Part shown: piece by piece, positions 33,191 to 41,824 of the stretch
Layout: the number at the start of each line of letters is the position of its first letter
How positions within the stretch are numbered: the first letter of the stretch is position 1
Assembly (NCBI GenBank): GCA_002436015.1
Contig: DIXJ01000012.1
Coordinates: 1-52,199 of the forward strand
Length of the DNA stretch: 52,199 nucleotides
Source: Synergistaceae bacterium UBA6083
GTDB lineage: Bacteria; Synergistota; Synergistia; Synergistales; 79-D21
Direction of reading: 5' to 3'
The notes under the pieces: generated by a model
What the model saw: the letters and a program-made list of their open reading frames with translations, nothing else
Told to the model about the DNA's origin: nothing
Databases searched by the model: none
Program-made: the position numbers and the translations under genes

Positions 33191-33991
33191 GTGTCCGAAC
33201 TTGCAGTCCTGGCGGGAGAAGGGCTACTGCCCGTCGCCATTGCAAAGGCCTTGTTTCTGAAGGGGACGCCCCCTGCGGTGTTGTCCCTGGGCGAGACAAG
33301 CCCGCTCCTCGGATCGTTTGCCGAGTGCGTTGTTTCCGTTCCGGAAATCTCAGTCAAGCGTATCGTCGGACTATTGAAAGAGATGGGTTCCAGGCGCCTG
33401 GTTCTTGCGGGTTCCGTCCCGAAGAGGTGGATGTACGGAGGGGGTCCCGTTGACCGGGAAACCATCGAGTGGATCGCCTCCCTTCCCGCCCGCGACGACC
33501 ATGCGTTGCTGGGTTCGATCGTAAGACTCCTCGAGGGGCAGGGGCTGGAGGTTGTTTCGTACCGGTCCCTTATACCGGAAAACCTGGCCCCCGAAGGACC
33601 CATAGCCGGCAGGGAGCCCTCCGTGGAGGAGTGGAAGGATATCCGGTGCGGGATTGGAATCGCCCGCGAAGCCGTGCGGCTTTCCTTTGGCCAGGCACTC
33701 GCCGTGAAGGGCGGTTCAGTTTTGGCCGTTGAGGCGATGGAAGGGACTGACGAGATGATCCGTCGCGCCGGTCGCATCGGTCCAGGCGGGGTTGTCGTCA
33801 AGATGATGCGCTTCGACCAGGACGAGCGCTTCGACCTTCCGACTGTCGGCCCGAAAACCCTGGACTGCATGGCAGACGCAGGGATGGCCTGCCTTGCCGT
33901 TGAAGCGTGCCGCACGGTCATTCTTGACCGGGACAGGTTTGCGGAACTGGCACTGGGGTACGGCATCGCCGTAACGGGATTCCCTGCATGA
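33191..33991 (+). CDS. lpxI: UDP-2,3-diacylglucosamine pyrophosphatase LpxI
   Basis: About 266 residues. LpxI (DUF1009) performs the fourth lipid A step in organisms lacking LpxH, giving lipid X. Family features: LAVLAGEGLLPVAIAKA at the start, GGGPVDRETIEWIAS, GREPSVEEWKDIRCG, VLAVEAMEGTDEMIRRAG and GVVVKMMRFDQDERFDLPTVG. GTG 33191 is 7 nt after GGGAGGTG and gives the typical short N-terminus; the overlapping ATG 33167 is the alternative. Coupled to lpxB by ATGA. Confidence 0.93.
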   Translation: MSELAVLAGEGLLPVAIAKALFLKGTPPAVLSLGETSPLLGSFAECVVSVPEISVKRIVGLLKEMGSRRLVLAGSVPKRWMYGGGPVDRETIEWIASLPARDDHALLGSIVRLLEGQGLEVVSYRSLIPENLAPEGPIAGREPSVEEWKDIRCGIGIAREAVRLSFGQALAVKGGSVLAVEAMEGTDEMIRRAGRIGPGGVVVKMMRFDQDERFDLPTVGPKTLDCMADAGMACLAVEACRTVILDRDRFAELALGYGIAVTGFPA

Positions 33992-35100
33992 AAATCTTCG
34001 TTAGCTCGGGAGAGGCTTCCGGGGACCACCTGGCGGCCTCCCTGGTAATGGCCTTGAAGGATAGAGTCCCTCTCCTTGATTCCTGGGGAATGGGAGGCAG
34101 GGAAAGCGGGAAATGCGGCATGAGGGCTGAATGGGGCTCCGAAGAGCTCCAGTTGATGGGAATCGGGGAAGTTCTTTCGTCAATCCCCAGGCTGTTGCGG
34201 CTTAAAGAAGAACTCTGCAGTCGCGTTTGCTGGGAAAAGCCCGAGGCGGTTGTCGTGGTGGACAGTCCCGATTTCCATATTCCCCTCCTGCGGCAGCTCA
34301 GGCAATCGGGCTATGGAGGGAAGATCGTCTACCTGGCTCCTCCGCAGGTCTGGGCATGGCGGAGCCGACGAACCGCCTTCCTCAGGGCCACCTGTGACCT
34401 GTGCCTTCCGCTCTTTGATTTCGAGCATGACTTCCTGGCCGCAAGAGGGGTGCGTTCGGCATGGGGCGGGCATCCTTTCGTTGACGAATTCCCTGCTCCC
34501 GAAGAGCGGGGCGAGCCTGGAAGCCGCGGGCGACGTGTAGCCTTGCTGCCCGGGAGCCGTGCCAGTGAGATACTGAGGCTTCTTCCCGTCCTGAAGGAAA
34601 CCGCGGGGATTCTTAAGGATAAAGGATTTGATCCGGTTTTCTCGATTGCCCCCGGGCTCAATTCCCGCGAAAGGGAACGGCTCGGCGAGGCCCTTTCGGG
34701 CTTCGGGACAGATGCGGGGGAGGGGCGGTCCCTGATGGCGAATTCCTGCTGCGTCATCGGAGCCAGCGGGACAGCCTCAGTGGAGGCGATGATGATGGAC
34801 CTTTTCATGATCGTCCTCTACCGGGTCTCCCTGTCTTCGGAACTTGCTTTCAGGTTTTTCGTGAAAACCCCGTATATTTCGATTCCTAACCACCTGGCGG
34901 GTTGCCGGCTTTACCCTGAGCTGGTCCAGGGAGAAGCAAGGACTTCCGGAATCATGGAGCACTTTGACGGCTACTGGGCTGATGAAGGAAAGAGGAAAAC
35001 TTTTCACGAGTGTTTGAAAATCGCCCGATCCCGAATGGGAAAACCGGGGGCAGCGGATTTCTGGGCTCGATGTATCCTTGATTTACTGGGGCGGACATGA
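33988..35100 (+). CDS. lpxB: Lipid-A-disaccharide synthase
   Basis: 370 residues, GT-B fold, GT19. Joins UDP-diacyl-GlcN and lipid X to the disaccharide. Motifs: IFVSSGEASGDHLAASLV, VVVDSPDFHIPLLRQLR, YLAPPQVWAWRSRR, LLPGSRASEI, GASGTASVEAMMMDLFMIVLYRV and IPNHLAGCRLYPELVQGEA. All core LpxB signatures are present, so this is the best candidate for the real enzyme among three LpxB-like modules here. Confidence 0.93.
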   Translation: MKIFVSSGEASGDHLAASLVMALKDRVPLLDSWGMGGRESGKCGMRAEWGSEELQLMGIGEVLSSIPRLLRLKEELCSRVCWEKPEAVVVVDSPDFHIPLLRQLRQSGYGGKIVYLAPPQVWAWRSRRTAFLRATCDLCLPLFDFEHDFLAARGVRSAWGGHPFVDEFPAPEERGEPGSRGRRVALLPGSRASEILRLLPVLKETAGILKDKGFDPVFSIAPGLNSRERERLGEALSGFGTDAGEGRSLMANSCCVIGASGTASVEAMMMDLFMIVLYRVSLSSELAFRFFVKTPYISIPNHLAGCRLYPELVQGEARTSGIMEHFDGYWADEGKRKTFHECLKIARSRMGKPGAADFWARCILDLLGRT

Positions 35101-36200
35101 AACGGATAGCGGTGCTTGTAAACGGTCCTGGGGAACTCTGGGGTTGGGGAAGGCCTTTTTTGAGGGAACTGGAAAAGGTCGGGCACGAGGTCGATCTTTT
35201 CCTTCTTCCGTGCCAGTTTGCCAGTGGGGCCGAGGCGAGAATCGCGATTCTCCTGGGCGCCAGCCGAATCATCCATCCATTAGGTTTCTGGAAGGACCTG
35301 GCCAGGCGCGAAAGGCCCTTTCCCGATGTTGTCCTTCAACTGGGGGGGGATCTCGTTTACGGCAGGGCATTGGCGGCAAGGAGGGGCATCCCGCTTTTCA
35401 GCTACAGTTACGGGGCTAAAAAAGGCTTGCGCGCCTGCAAGGCTGTTTTTACGGCTTGTGAGGCGATGGCGGGCCCAATGGAGTCATCCGGCAGGATTCA
35501 CGTCGAGGTGGTCGGCGACCTGGTGGCCGATGCCCTGGCTATGGACGAGGGAGAGGCGCCATGGAGAGGGCAGGGATTGAGGATCGCACTTTTTCCTGGA
35601 AGCCGCCCGGCAATTCGGAGGAAAGCCCTTCCCTACATGACCGAATTCCTGGGGTTTGCGAAAACGATGCTGCCTGGAGCTCAATGGACCGTCCTCCTTT
35701 ACCCTTTTTGCGAACCGGAGGAAGCCTCCTTGTGGGAAAGGGCGGGTTTCACGGCGTCTCTTGCCGGGACGGGAGCTGTCCTTGCGGAAGCGGATGTCGC
35801 CCTGACACAGCCGGGCACCAATACGCTCGAACTGCTTCACGCGGGTGTCCCTTCCATCGTTGCGGTCCCGGATGATTTCGTTGATCAGATTCCTTCACCG
35901 ACTTTGCTCGCACCTCTTTTCGGACTGCCTGGATTCGGGCCTGCCCTCAAGCGCCGGGCTTTCCGGCGTCACATCGGGAAAAAGGGCTTCCTGTCCTGGC
36001 CAAATCGTCTTTCCGGGAGCGAAGTGTTTCCTGAAATCACCGGTAAAGTTTCGCCCGAAGCTCTGGCAAGGCGATTTGCGTCCTATGCAGGGGACGGGGA
36101 ATGGATTGCGGGTACCCGGAAGGCTCTCGAAAAAATCGACAGGGGGCCGTCGAATGCAGCCAGCCGCCTGCGGGAAAGGATCATGGAAAACCTGCAATGA
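35097..36200 (+). CDS. LpxB-related glycosyltransferase paralogue
   Basis: 367 residues, a second GT-B protein directly after lpxB (ATGA overlap). It opens IAVLVNGPGELWGWGRPFLREL instead of SGEASGD, keeps IALFPGSRPAIRRKALPY and TQPGTNTLELLHAGVPSIVAV, and has DDFVDQIPSPTLLAPLFGLPGF near the end. This fits 'lipid-A-disaccharide synthase-related' proteins; the donor and acceptor are unknown. The active-site Asp and the YLAPPQVWAW loop of true LpxB are not obvious, so it probably does not replace LpxB. It may transfer another sugar to lipid A or Kdo. Confidence 0.8.
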   Translation: MKRIAVLVNGPGELWGWGRPFLRELEKVGHEVDLFLLPCQFASGAEARIAILLGASRIIHPLGFWKDLARRERPFPDVVLQLGGDLVYGRALAARRGIPLFSYSYGAKKGLRACKAVFTACEAMAGPMESSGRIHVEVVGDLVADALAMDEGEAPWRGQGLRIALFPGSRPAIRRKALPYMTEFLGFAKTMLPGAQWTVLLYPFCEPEEASLWERAGFTASLAGTGAVLAEADVALTQPGTNTLELLHAGVPSIVAVPDDFVDQIPSPTLLAPLFGLPGFGPALKRRAFRRHIGKKGFLSWPNRLSGSEVFPEITGKVSPEALARRFASYAGDGEWIAGTRKALEKIDRGPSNAASRLRERIMENLQ

Positions 36201-37963
36201 GTAAAAAAACAACGGAAAAGAACTTGCGTCTTGGTCCCCTCAAGAAACTGGTTCCCTTTGTCCTGCCATACCGGATGCGCCTGGGAGCGGCGTTCGGCTG
36301 CATGCTGGTGGCCTCCGTTTCGGGGGTCCTGCCTCCATGGCTTCTGAAAAACGTCGTGGACGATGTCCTTATCGCCAAGAACAGCGCGATGCTCAATGGT
36401 CTTGCCGTTGCCATCGTGTTGCTGTTCATCCTGAAAAACCTTGCCAGTTACGGGCAACATTACCTGATGGTCTGGGTTGGCCAGCGTGCCGTGATGGACC
36501 TTCGCGTTGCCCTTTACGGGAAGATCCAGTCCCTCTCCCTGACCTACCTGCACAAGAGGCGCGTGGGAGAATTGCTCTCCCGGATAACGGGAGACGTCGC
36601 GACCCTCCAGGGGCTTGTTTCGACCACGATCGTGGACCTCGTCGTCCAGTCTCTCACATTCTTCGGCATGGCCGGGTTCCTGGTCTACCTGAACTGGCGC
36701 TTGACCCTCTTCGCCCTGCTCATCATCCCCCTGGCCTTCAAGGTGATCCATTTCGCCTCCCTTCAACTGAGGGTTGTAGGACACACGATCCAGCAGGAAC
36801 TGGCCAGCCTTTCCGCCATTGCCTACGAGGCCCTTTCCGCCATAAGGATCGTCCGTTCGTTCGCCACCGAGGAACACGAGCTCGAGAGGTTCAGGCGCCA
36901 GGGTGAAGCCAACGTGAAGGCCCTTGTTCACGGGACCCAGATCCAGGCCACTCTCCAGGGAGTCGTCGAGGTTATCCTGATTTTTGCTTTGGCCTTGCTG
37001 CTTTGGGTCGGAGGCAGGGAGGTCATTGGAGGCAGCATGACTCCGGGTGAACTTATCGCCTTTTTGGGGTACCTCGGTTTCATGGTCCAGCCCTTGAGGG
37101 TTATCAGTCGTATCGTTGGGACCATTCAGCAATGCCTGGCGTCCGCCGACCGGATATTTGAAATCATGGAAGTGCCCGAAAGCCTGCCAGTCCCGGAAAA
37201 ACCGGTCTATTTAAAGCCAGTGCGGGGGCAAATCTCGTTTACCGATGTCTGGTTTGCCTACGAGCCGGGAAGGTGGGTGTTGAAGGGAGTCGATCTGGAA
37301 GTCAAGCCAGGAGAAAGGATCGCACTCGTTGGGGCGACCGGCGCGGGAAAGACGACCATTGCCGATCTCGTTCCCCGGTTCTACGATCCCCAGCGTGGAA
37401 GAGTGATGATCGACGGGGTTGACGTTAGGGAACTGGACTTGAAAACCCTCAGGAAACAAATCGGAATCGTTCCACAGGACCCGGTCCTGCTGAAGGGAAG
37501 CATGGCCTACAACATTGCGTACGGTTGTTCCGAGGCGACAAGTGAAACCATTAGGAAGGCCGCCCGGACTGCGGGTATCGCCGACTTCATCGAAAGCCTT
37601 CCCGACGGATACGAAACGGAGGTCGGGGAGCGGGGTGTCACCCTGAGCGGGGGGCAGCGCCAGAGGATCGCCATCGCGCGGGCGATTGTCCGCAATCCCA
37701 AGATCCTCATCATGGACGAGGCCACCTCTTCCCTTGACACGGCCGTGGAACACCAGATCCAGGAAGCGATGGGGCTGGCCATGAAGGGTCGGACTTCCCT
37801 CGTCATCGCCCACCGGCTTTCAACGATCCTGGAGTCGGACCGCATCCTCGTGATCGAGGGAGGACGGATCGTCGAATCCGGGAAACACGAAGAACTGCTT
37901 GCAATGGCAGGGCTCTACGCAAAACTGTACGGGCTCCAGTTCAGGGAGCCGGCAAAAACATGA
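36197..37963 (+). CDS. msbA: Lipid A export ABC transporter (MsbA-like)
   Basis: 588 residues: six-helix membrane domain (~20-310) fused to an ATPase domain. Walker A GATGAGKTTIADL, Q-loop GIVPQDPVLLKGSM, signature VTLSGGQRQRIAIARAI, Walker B KILIMDEATSSLD, H-loop VIAHRLSTI. Flips core-lipid A across the inner membrane. The name rests on its place between lpxB and lpxK; general ABC-B exporters look alike. ATG 36197 overlaps the previous stop. Confidence 0.88.
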   Translation: MSKKTTEKNLRLGPLKKLVPFVLPYRMRLGAAFGCMLVASVSGVLPPWLLKNVVDDVLIAKNSAMLNGLAVAIVLLFILKNLASYGQHYLMVWVGQRAVMDLRVALYGKIQSLSLTYLHKRRVGELLSRITGDVATLQGLVSTTIVDLVVQSLTFFGMAGFLVYLNWRLTLFALLIIPLAFKVIHFASLQLRVVGHTIQQELASLSAIAYEALSAIRIVRSFATEEHELERFRRQGEANVKALVHGTQIQATLQGVVEVILIFALALLLWVGGREVIGGSMTPGELIAFLGYLGFMVQPLRVISRIVGTIQQCLASADRIFEIMEVPESLPVPEKPVYLKPVRGQISFTDVWFAYEPGRWVLKGVDLEVKPGERIALVGATGAGKTTIADLVPRFYDPQRGRVMIDGVDVRELDLKTLRKQIGIVPQDPVLLKGSMAYNIAYGCSEATSETIRKAARTAGIADFIESLPDGYETEVGERGVTLSGGQRQRIAIARAIVRNPKILIMDEATSSLDTAVEHQIQEAMGLAMKGRTSLVIAHRLSTILESDRILVIEGGRIVESGKHEELLAMAGLYAKLYGLQFREPAKT

Positions 37964-40215
37964 TCCTCAAAAGCTACCTGCGATACGCGAGAGGAGAAAG
38001 GTTTTTTTCCCTATGGGCCATGCTTGCCCCACTCGGATGGATTGCCCGGGCATTGGTGAATGCCAGGAATTTCGCCTACGACCACGGCGTGATGGAGAGC
38101 GCGGAATCACCGGTTCCTACGGTAAGCGTCGGAAACTTGACCCTTGGGGGGACGAACAAGACCCCCTTTGTCGAGATGCTCGTCCTGGAGATTGCCCGCA
38201 GAGGAATCCGCGTCGGCGTCGTCAGTCGCGGTTACAAGGGGTCGTCGACCGCCCCGGAACTTGTTGGAAGGCTGGACCCGAGATCTTTTGCAGGAGATGA
38301 ACCGCTACTTTTGCAGAACCGGCTCCCTGGGGTGCCGATTGCGGTGGCCAACGACCGAAGCGATGGGATTGCACTTTTGAAAAACGGAGGGAAAGTGGAA
38401 CTGGCGGTTGCCGACGATGCCTTCCAGCACCGGAAATTACGGAGAGACGTCGATGTTGTCCTGGTGGATGCCCTCTGTCCATGGGGGAACGGCCGTCTTT
38501 TCCCTGCAGGTCTCTTGCGTGAGGGTGCCGAGGCCCTGGAAAGGGCGCACCTGGTGGTGATCACGAAGGCTGACCAGGTTCCTGCGGAACGCCTGGAAGC
38601 CTTGAAGGAGGAACTTTCCCGCAAGGTTGGTCCCGACCGGGTCTTTTGTTCAAGACTTGCCGTAAGCCGCTGGGACCTATGGGATGGGAACTGGAGGGCA
38701 GGATCGGGGAACGCGATTGAAGACCTGCCTGTCCTTGCCTTTTCCGCAATAGGCAATCCGGCCAGCTTCCGGCGTTCCCTGGAGCAGCACGGTGTGAACA
38801 TCAAGGCCGAGTCCTGTTTTCGTGACCATCACCGCTTTACGGAAAAAGACCTTGACCAGCTTGTGGCCAAGGCTAGCCAGGTTCACGCCGAAGCTTTGGT
38901 TTGCTCGGAGAAGGATATTTACAACCTTCCCAAAGGGTGGGTGCCGCCCCTGCCGCTTTTTGTGCCGAGGGTCAGGACGGAAATCATCCAGGAACAGGAT
39001 CGGTTCTGGAAAACCCTGTGGAAAGCCTTGCGCCCCTGCCTGGTGGTGGCTTCCAACGGATATGGCGAGGATGCCATCGGGGTCATCCTGGGGGAAAAGT
39101 TGAGGCGGGCCATGCCGAATGCAGAGATCCTTGCCTTTCCCCTGGTGGGAGCGGGCAAGCCTTATGCCGACTCGGGATTTTCCGTCGTTTCTCCTGTAGC
39201 GGAAACCCCGAGCGGAGGCATCGTGAAATACAACCTGATTGATTTTGTGCGGGATTTGCGTTTCGGACTTGTGAAAATTATCATGGAGCAGCTCAAAAGC
39301 TGGAGGGCGCTCCGCCACCGGTCCAGAATGGCGTTTTGTGTCGGGGATGTCTACCTTGCCCTCCAGGCCCTATGGGGGCAGGGAGTGGCACCCGTGCTTG
39401 TTGCGACGGCCAAGACCGCTTACATCGCCGGGCATTGGGGAATAGAGCGGTTTGTCCTCAAGCATCGCGTCGCGCAAGTCTGGGCCCGTGACGAGGAGAC
39501 CGTCCGGGAACTGGTCCGCTCCGGGGTAAAGGCCCGGTTTTCCGGAAACCCGATCATGGACCTTGCCGGCACGGCCGACACCGAAATCCAAGAATGGCCG
39601 GGTGAGGGCGAACACAGGATACTCCTCCTTCCGGGGAGCCGGAATCGGGCCTATACTGAATTTCCCCTTTTACTGGAGGCGGCTTTCCTGCTTGCGGAGC
39701 GTGTGGATTGCCGCTTTCTTGCGGTGATCGCGCCGACGATTGACCGGGATGAGCTAGTCTCCCGAACGGGCGGCTGGAAGACTGGCCCTGCTGGTGCGGG
39801 AAGCCTTAGAAACGGTCCTATCGAAATCTTTCTTTACGACGGTGCCTTGCCGGCGGTGGCCCGAACAGCCGACTTGGTCATCGGCCTAGGGGGGACTGCC
39901 AACCAGCTTTGCGCGGGACTCGGGATCCCGGTTCTCTCGGTGGAGGAGAAGGGGAAGCTCGTGCAGAAGCGCATCCTCCAGGACGCGGAGCGTCTTGTCC
40001 CAAGAGACCCCCGGGCCTTGGCGGAAGCCGCTTTCGAGATACTGGAAGACCCGAACCTGCGTTTGCACATGTCCCGCACGGGAATCCTCAGGTTGGGACA
40101 TCCCGGTGCCCTCGACGAGGTCGTGCGGTTCGCGGTGGAAGAGTTGGGGCTGGGTTTGAGGGAATCGGTTTATTCCCGCCTTTGCGGAAATCCCGAAGGA
40201 GGAAGAGCCCAATGA
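37960..40215 (+). CDS. lpxK: Fusion: tetraacyldisaccharide 4'-kinase (LpxK) plus LpxB-related domain
   Basis: 751 residues, about twice normal LpxK (~330). Residues 1-~345 are LpxK: VSVGNLTLGGTNKTPFVEML (P-loop), VVSRGYKG, DDAFQHRKLRRDVDVVLVDA, ADQVPAERL, FRDHHRFTEKDL and CSEKDIYNL. It phosphorylates the 4'-position to give lipid IVA. The P-loop reads GGTNKT rather than GGTGKT. From ~360 a second module begins VVASNGYGEDAIGVILGEKL, with LLLPGSRNRAYTEFP and LVIGLGGTANQLCAGLGIPV: the 'lipid-A-disaccharide-synthase-related' family known mainly from cyanobacteria (TIGR03492-like). The frame is continuous, with no stop between modules, and codon use is even, so it is a real fusion. Confidence 0.9.
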   Translation: MILKSYLRYARGERFFSLWAMLAPLGWIARALVNARNFAYDHGVMESAESPVPTVSVGNLTLGGTNKTPFVEMLVLEIARRGIRVGVVSRGYKGSSTAPELVGRLDPRSFAGDEPLLLQNRLPGVPIAVANDRSDGIALLKNGGKVELAVADDAFQHRKLRRDVDVVLVDALCPWGNGRLFPAGLLREGAEALERAHLVVITKADQVPAERLEALKEELSRKVGPDRVFCSRLAVSRWDLWDGNWRAGSGNAIEDLPVLAFSAIGNPASFRRSLEQHGVNIKAESCFRDHHRFTEKDLDQLVAKASQVHAEALVCSEKDIYNLPKGWVPPLPLFVPRVRTEIIQEQDRFWKTLWKALRPCLVVASNGYGEDAIGVILGEKLRRAMPNAEILAFPLVGAGKPYADSGFSVVSPVAETPSGGIVKYNLIDFVRDLRFGLVKIIMEQLKSWRALRHRSRMAFCVGDVYLALQALWGQGVAPVLVATAKTAYIAGHWGIERFVLKHRVAQVWARDEETVRELVRSGVKARFSGNPIMDLAGTADTEIQEWPGEGEHRILLLPGSRNRAYTEFPLLLEAAFLLAERVDCRFLAVIAPTIDRDELVSRTGGWKTGPAGAGSLRNGPIEIFLYDGALPAVARTADLVIGLGGTANQLCAGLGIPVLSVEEKGKLVQKRILQDAERLVPRDPRALAEAAFEILEDPNLRLHMSRTGILRLGHPGALDEVVRFAVEELGLGLRESVYSRLCGNPEGGRAQ

Positions 40216-40952
40216 GAACACTTGCAGTGATTCCAGCGCGCCTTGCCAGCACGCGGTTGCCGGAAAAACCGCTCATCGACGTGGGCGGCAGGCCCCTTGT
40301 CATTCGTGTCCTGGAACAGGTGAAGCGTTGTGAAAAGGTCGATCGTATCCTCGTGGCGACGGATTCCGAAAGGATCGCGGACGTCGTGACCCTCCACGGA
40401 GGGGAGGCGGTTCTGACGCCGGAAGGCCTGAAGAGCGGAGGGGATCGTGTCGCCTTTGTCGCGGCCCTGCATCCCGAGGCGGAAGTCGTCCTGAATGTCC
40501 AGGTGGATGACCCTCTGGTGGGACCGGACATGATCGATCCTCTCATTGCGGCAATAGAGGAAAATTCCGAGGTCAAGCTTGCCCTGCTTGCGAAGCGGAT
40601 CGAGAACGAGGCGGAAATCGCGTCACCGAACATTGTTAAAATGGTGTTTGACAGGAACGGCAGAGCCCTTTATTTCAGCCGGTCCCCGATTCCCTATCCC
40701 CGGAATCCCGGGGCGATCTATTTTAAGCACATCGGCCCCTATGCCTGGCGCAGGGATTTCCTGCTCGACTTTTCCAGGTGGGCACAGACACCGCTGGAAA
40801 TGGTCGAGAGCCTGGAAATGCTCCGGGTGCTGGAGGAAGGCTATGCGATCCGTTGCGTGGAAACGTATCGGGACACGGTAGAGATCGATACGCCCGCAGA
40901 CGTTGAAGCCCTTGAGAAAATCCTCGCGTCTGAAAGGAGAGACAACTCATGA
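40212..40952 (+). CDS. kdsB: CMP-Kdo (or CMP-8-amino-Kdo) synthetase
   Basis: 246 residues. Nucleotidyltransferase activating Kdo as CMP-Kdo. TLAVIPARLASTRLPEKPL, ILVATDSERIADVV, LYFSRSPIPYPRN, FKHIGPYAWRRDFL and VEIDTPADVEAL are family motifs. Two usually fixed motifs differ: SGT-E/D-R reads SGGDR, and QGDEP reads QVDDP. Such changes near the sugar site fit an altered sugar acceptor, possibly 8-amino-Kdo given the kdnB-kdnA-like genes downstream; this is inference. ATGA overlaps on both sides. Confidence 0.9.
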   Translation: MRTLAVIPARLASTRLPEKPLIDVGGRPLVIRVLEQVKRCEKVDRILVATDSERIADVVTLHGGEAVLTPEGLKSGGDRVAFVAALHPEAEVVLNVQVDDPLVGPDMIDPLIAAIEENSEVKLALLAKRIENEAEIASPNIVKMVFDRNGRALYFSRSPIPYPRNPGAIYFKHIGPYAWRRDFLLDFSRWAQTPLEMVESLEMLRVLEEGYAIRCVETYRDTVEIDTPADVEALEKILASERRDNS

Positions 40953-41824
40953 CCCTAACGATCCGTGTGGGGAATGCCGAATTCGGTTCCGGACGCCTTG
41001 TGCTCGTGGCGGGTCCCTGCGTCCTGGAAAGCCTCGACCTGGGACTGGAAATTGCCGAAACCGTACGGGACCTCTGTGATGAACTCGGATTCGGTTATAT
41101 TTTCAAGTCTTCCTTCGACAAGGCCAACCGGACGTCCATCGTAAGCTACCGTGGGCCCGGGATAGAACTGGGCCTCGAATGGCTGGAAAAGATCAGGCAG
41201 CAGGCTGGCGTTCCGGTCCTGACCGACATCCACGAAGCGGCACAGGCTCCTGTGGCGGCGGAGGTGGTCGACATCCTCCAGATTCCCGCTTTCCTCTGCC
41301 GGCAGACGGACCTGCTCGTGGCGGCCGCCCGCACGGGCCGTGTACTGAACGTCAAGAAGGCCCAGTTCATGGCCCCCGAGGACATGACGGCTGTGTTGTC
41401 GAAGTGCCTGGAAGCCGGAAATGACCGCGTCATCCTCTGCGAGAGAGGGACCAGTTTCGGTTACCACCAGCTTGTCGTGGATATGCGTTCTCTCGCTATC
41501 ATGCGTTCCCTGGGTGCCCCTGTCATGTTCGACGCCACACACAGTGTCCAGACCCCCGGCGGCAAGGGAACCACGAGCGGAGGAGACCGGAGGTTTGTCC
41601 TTCCGCTGGCCAGGGCGGCGGTGGCGGTGGGGGTCGACTCCCTTTTCCTCGAAGTCCACCCCGACCCCGACCGGGCAAAAAGCGACGGTCCCAACATGGT
41701 TCCCCTGGAGGCACTCAGGACTTTCCTGCAGCAAATTCGTACCCTGGACGACGCGGTTAAAGAAAACATCGGCATGACGGATCTCGAATGGGTGGTGAAG
41801 AGCGGATATGGTCAGCCTTCCTAA
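40949..41824 (+). CDS. kdsA: 3-deoxy-D-manno-octulosonate 8-phosphate synthase
   Basis: 291 residues, TIM barrel. Condenses arabinose-5-phosphate and phosphoenolpyruvate. VLVAGPCVLES at the start carries the Cys that ligates metal in the metal-dependent class (E. coli type has Asn). YIFKSSFDKANRTSI, LTDIHEAAQAP, LNVKKAQFMAPEDM, CERGTSFGYHQLVVDMRS, FDATHSVQTPGG and EVHPDPDRAKSDGPN follow. It overlaps kdsD by 17 nt, in keeping with coupled Kdo synthesis. Confidence 0.96.
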   Translation: MTLTIRVGNAEFGSGRLVLVAGPCVLESLDLGLEIAETVRDLCDELGFGYIFKSSFDKANRTSIVSYRGPGIELGLEWLEKIRQQAGVPVLTDIHEAAQAPVAAEVVDILQIPAFLCRQTDLLVAAARTGRVLNVKKAQFMAPEDMTAVLSKCLEAGNDRVILCERGTSFGYHQLVVDMRSLAIMRSLGAPVMFDATHSVQTPGGKGTTSGGDRRFVLPLARAAVAVGVDSLFLEVHPDPDRAKSDGPNMVPLEALRTFLQQIRTLDDAVKENIGMTDLEWVVKSGYGQPS

